Source: Dysgonamonadaceae bacterium (GTDB taxonomy: Bacteria > Bacteroidota > Bacteroidia > Bacteroidales > Azobacteroidaceae). Taken from it: a DNA stretch of 17,692 bases. This document shows, piece after piece, positions 16,612 through 17,692 of the stretch. Both the position numbers and the translations under genes were made by a program. The DNA lies in the NCBI GenBank assembly GCA_031287395.1, contig JAITTA010000283.1, positions 1 through 17,692 of the forward strand. Reading direction: 5' to 3'. The stretch's first letter is position 1; each line of letters starts with the position of its first letter. The notes under the pieces were generated by a model. It made no database searches, had not been told where the DNA came from, and worked only from the letters and a program-made list of their open reading frames with translations.

Positions 16612-17253
16612 TTATCCTTTTAATCTGTTGAACATAACAGCCAGGTGGGCATAAATGGAAGTATCCTGAATTACAATATGCTCAGGAACACGTATCCGGT
16701 AAGGTGTAAAATTCCAAATGGCTTTGATTCCTCCTTCGATCATCAGATCGGCTGTTTTCTGGGCCTGATTTACAGGAACCGTAAGAATACCGATACTTAC
16801 TTTATTTTTCTTCCGGATTTCCTGGAACCGATCGACAGAATAAACCGGAATTCCACCGATGGTAGTGCCACACAACTCCGGACTCACATCGAAAGCGGCA
16901 ATAACATCCAATCCGTATTGATTAAGCCCGGAATCGTGCAGCAACGCACCTCCCAGACTGCCCGCTCCAAATAAAAACGCTTTATGCGATATCGTAAATC
17001 CCAGAAAATCTTCCAGGACCACAATCAAAGAATCGATGTCATACCCTACCCTGGTCTTTCCTGCTACATTGACATACGACAGATCTTTGGCAACCTGTGA
17101 AGAATCCACACTGATCTCTTTCGAAATCTGAGTGGAAGAAACCAGGGTCTCTCCTTTCGATTTCAAAAGTTTAGCATATGCCAGATACCAGGGAAGCCTG
17201 CGCAAAGCAGGCTCTGGTACTTTCCATTGCGATTTGTTCGAACGCGATATCAT
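16612..17253 (-). CDS. rex: Redox-sensing transcriptional repressor Rex
   Basis: Rex binds DNA when NAD+ is high and lets go when NADH rises, controlling fermentation and respiration genes. The 213-residue length is typical. The N-terminal winged helix runs from about residue 12 to 85 (PEPALRRLPWYLAYAKLL, SSTQISKEISVDSSQVAKDLSY, GKTRVGYD). The Rossmann domain starts at LFGAGSLGGAL (glycine motif at residues 96-102) with VIAAFDVSPE after it. The C-terminal helix (IYAHLAVMFNRL) is the domain-swapped dimer helix. It heads the minus-strand series to ispF. No convincing Rex box (TTGTGA-N-TCACAA type) was found upstream, so autoregulation is not supported. Confidence 0.97.
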   Translation of the reverse strand: MISRSNKSQWKVPEPALRRLPWYLAYAKLLKSKGETLVSSTQISKEISVDSSQVAKDLSYVNVAGKTRVGYDIDSLIVVLEDFLGFTISHKAFLFGAGSLGGALLHDSGLNQYGLDVIAAFDVSPELCGTTIGGIPVYSVDRFQEIRKKNKVSIGILTVPVNQAQKTADLMIEGGIKAIWNFTPYRIRVPEHIVIQDTSIYAHLAVMFNRLKG

Positions 17254-17274
17254 TTTATTACCGAATTAAAAATA

Positions 17275-17282
17275 CAAAGGTA
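17275..17282 (-). promoter_or_regulatory. -7 promoter element upstream of rex
   Basis: TACCTTTG on the minus strand matches TAnnTTTG exactly, 21 bp upstream of the rex ATG. A partial -33 element, CTTG, is at 17298-17301. This is the only good promoter seen for the rex-FAH-porU-porV-ispF series. Confidence 0.6.
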
Positions 17283-17546
17283 GAAAAATTTCTTTTTCAA
17301 GCCCTTAAAAAACAGGATTTTTGCTCAAAGAAAAGTATAAATGGGTAACGATATAGAAACGAGCGGTCTTCTTTGCTCTGCTTAGTTTTTCCATTGTTTC
17401 AAATAACACATGACAAAAGTATAAAACTTTCTTGAAATTAACCACAATTCTCTATGTTTTATTGTGGAAACCGGTAAATTAGTAGATAGCAGCGCAACCG
17501 CAAAAGTAGATGAACGCCTTTTACGGGAAAAGCCTTTCAGAAAAAG

Positions 17547-17585
17547 TGGCAGGGGTTTGCGCTTGGATGGCAGAGGTTTGCACTT
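17547..17585 (+). repeat. Tandem 18-bp direct repeat, 21-bp period
   Basis: TGGCAGGGGTTTGCGCTT (17547-17564) and TGGCAGAGGTTTGCACTT (17568-17585) differ at two bases and are separated by GGA. The 21-bp period is two helical turns, so both copies face the same side of the helix. The pair ends 26 bp before the -33 position of the plus-strand promoter, suggesting a binding site for a tandem-bound activator. Confidence 0.6.
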
Positions 17586-17607
17586 TTTTTGATGAAAATC
17601 AAAAAAA
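17584..17607. other. Perfect 10-bp A/T palindrome with GAAA loop
   Basis: TTTTTTTGAT (17584-17593) and ATCAAAAAAA (17598-17607) flank GAAA. It sits between the tandem repeat and the promoter. The low GC makes it a poor terminator stem on its own. It may be an operator or a bent A-tract spacer. Confidence 0.45.
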
Positions 17608-17610
17608 TAG

Positions 17611-17640
17611 TTGCCGGTTCAAAAAACATTCGTATCTTTG
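17611..17640 (+). promoter_or_regulatory. Promoter for the right-edge gene
   Basis: TATCTTTG at 17633-17640 is an exact TAnnTTTG match, and TTG at 17611-17613 lies 22 bp upstream as a partial -33 element. The first ATG follows 21 bp after the -7 box. Confidence 0.65.
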
Positions 17641-17661
17641 CCGCTAATTTTTACTGTAAAA

Positions 17662-17692
17662 ATGTCGCTGAATCAAAATGGGAAGGATACAA
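17662..17692 (+). CDS. Start of a plus-strand gene (10 codons, runs off the right edge)
   Basis: After the promoter the first ATG (17662-17664) reads MSLNQNGKDT to the window end. A second ATG at 17678 in another frame reads MGRIQ and could be the true start instead. The gene would be divergent from rex. Nothing can be said of its product. Confidence 0.35.
   Translation, partial: MSLNQNGKDT

Larger units (their letters stand above)
17302..17610. other. Intergenic region between divergent rex and the right-edge gene
   Basis: No gene of believable length is seen here on either strand. CCACAAT (17442-17448) and ATTGTGG (17461-17467) form a 7-bp inverted repeat with a 12-base spacer. The part next to the right-edge promoter holds the tandem 18-bp repeats and the A/T hairpin listed separately. 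The composition includes a G-rich patch unusual for this AT-rich window. Confidence 0.5.

Noticed and set aside
17393..17410. TGTT-TCAAAT-AACA dyad as a possible Rex operator
   Set aside because: The half-sites are only four bases, do not match TTGTGA, and lie about 140 bp upstream of the rex start, away from its -7 element.
1..17692. Insertion sequences, CRISPR arrays, tRNA or rRNA genes
   Set aside because: No transposase, regularly spaced repeat array, or cloverleaf/ribosomal sequence was recognised. The 55-bp repeat has only two copies and no terminal inverted repeats or mobility gene.

Overview
The window looks like chromosomal DNA from a low-GC member of the Bacteroidales (Bacteroidota). 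It carries a SusC/SusD glycan-uptake locus, the type IX secretion (T9SS) genes porU and porV, and promoters of the Bacteroidota form TAnnTTTG. There are no strong Shine-Dalgarno sites. PorU and PorV argue against typical gut Bacteroides and favour a T9SS-bearing relative (Porphyromonas-, Tannerella- or Odoribacter-like); the genus is inferred, not shown. Every confident gene lies on the minus strand, so transcription runs right to left. Only the last ten codons at the right edge may belong to a plus-strand gene.

Right block (about 10.77-17.30 kb): a tight gene series rex - FAH-family hydrolase - porU - porV - ispF. Gaps are 18, 9 and 88 bp, then a 1-base stop/start overlap. A TACCTTTG promoter element lies just upstream of rex. 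The block joins a NADH/NAD+-sensing repressor, the T9SS sortase PorU and its outer-membrane shuttle PorV, and the isoprenoid enzyme IspF. The porU-porV-ispF order is the one known from Porphyromonas gingivalis.

Middle block (about 7.3-10.6 kb): one large membrane-spanning regulator. It has a signal peptide, a LamG-like region, a Kelch-type propeller, one transmembrane helix, and a cytoplasmic SARP-like winged helix with a BTAD-like helical tail. It has no kinase or receiver domain. It is followed by a 69-residue, two-helix membrane protein. A 55-bp sequence with one mismatch occurs twice, once just upstream of the small gene and once about 170 bp upstream of susC. This suggests a shared promoter/operator answering to the regulator.

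Left block (1-7.18 kb): the polysaccharide-utilisation operon susC - susD - DUF4959/DUF5126/DUF5000 surface lipoprotein - an exported protein cut by the window edge. susC has an in-frame TAA after codon 675, with the rest of the barrel continuing in the same frame, so it is a nonsense-disrupted pseudogene or a sequence error. The two gaps susC/susD and susD/lipoprotein carry related RNA hairpins with a tandem G-A motif. Their 3' arms could instead pair with the next start codon, making a candidate intercistronic RNA switch. A third, unrelated hairpin follows the lipoprotein gene.

The best candidates for something undescribed are the propeller-SARP transmembrane regulator with its duplicated 55-bp site, and the paired intercistronic RNA elements.
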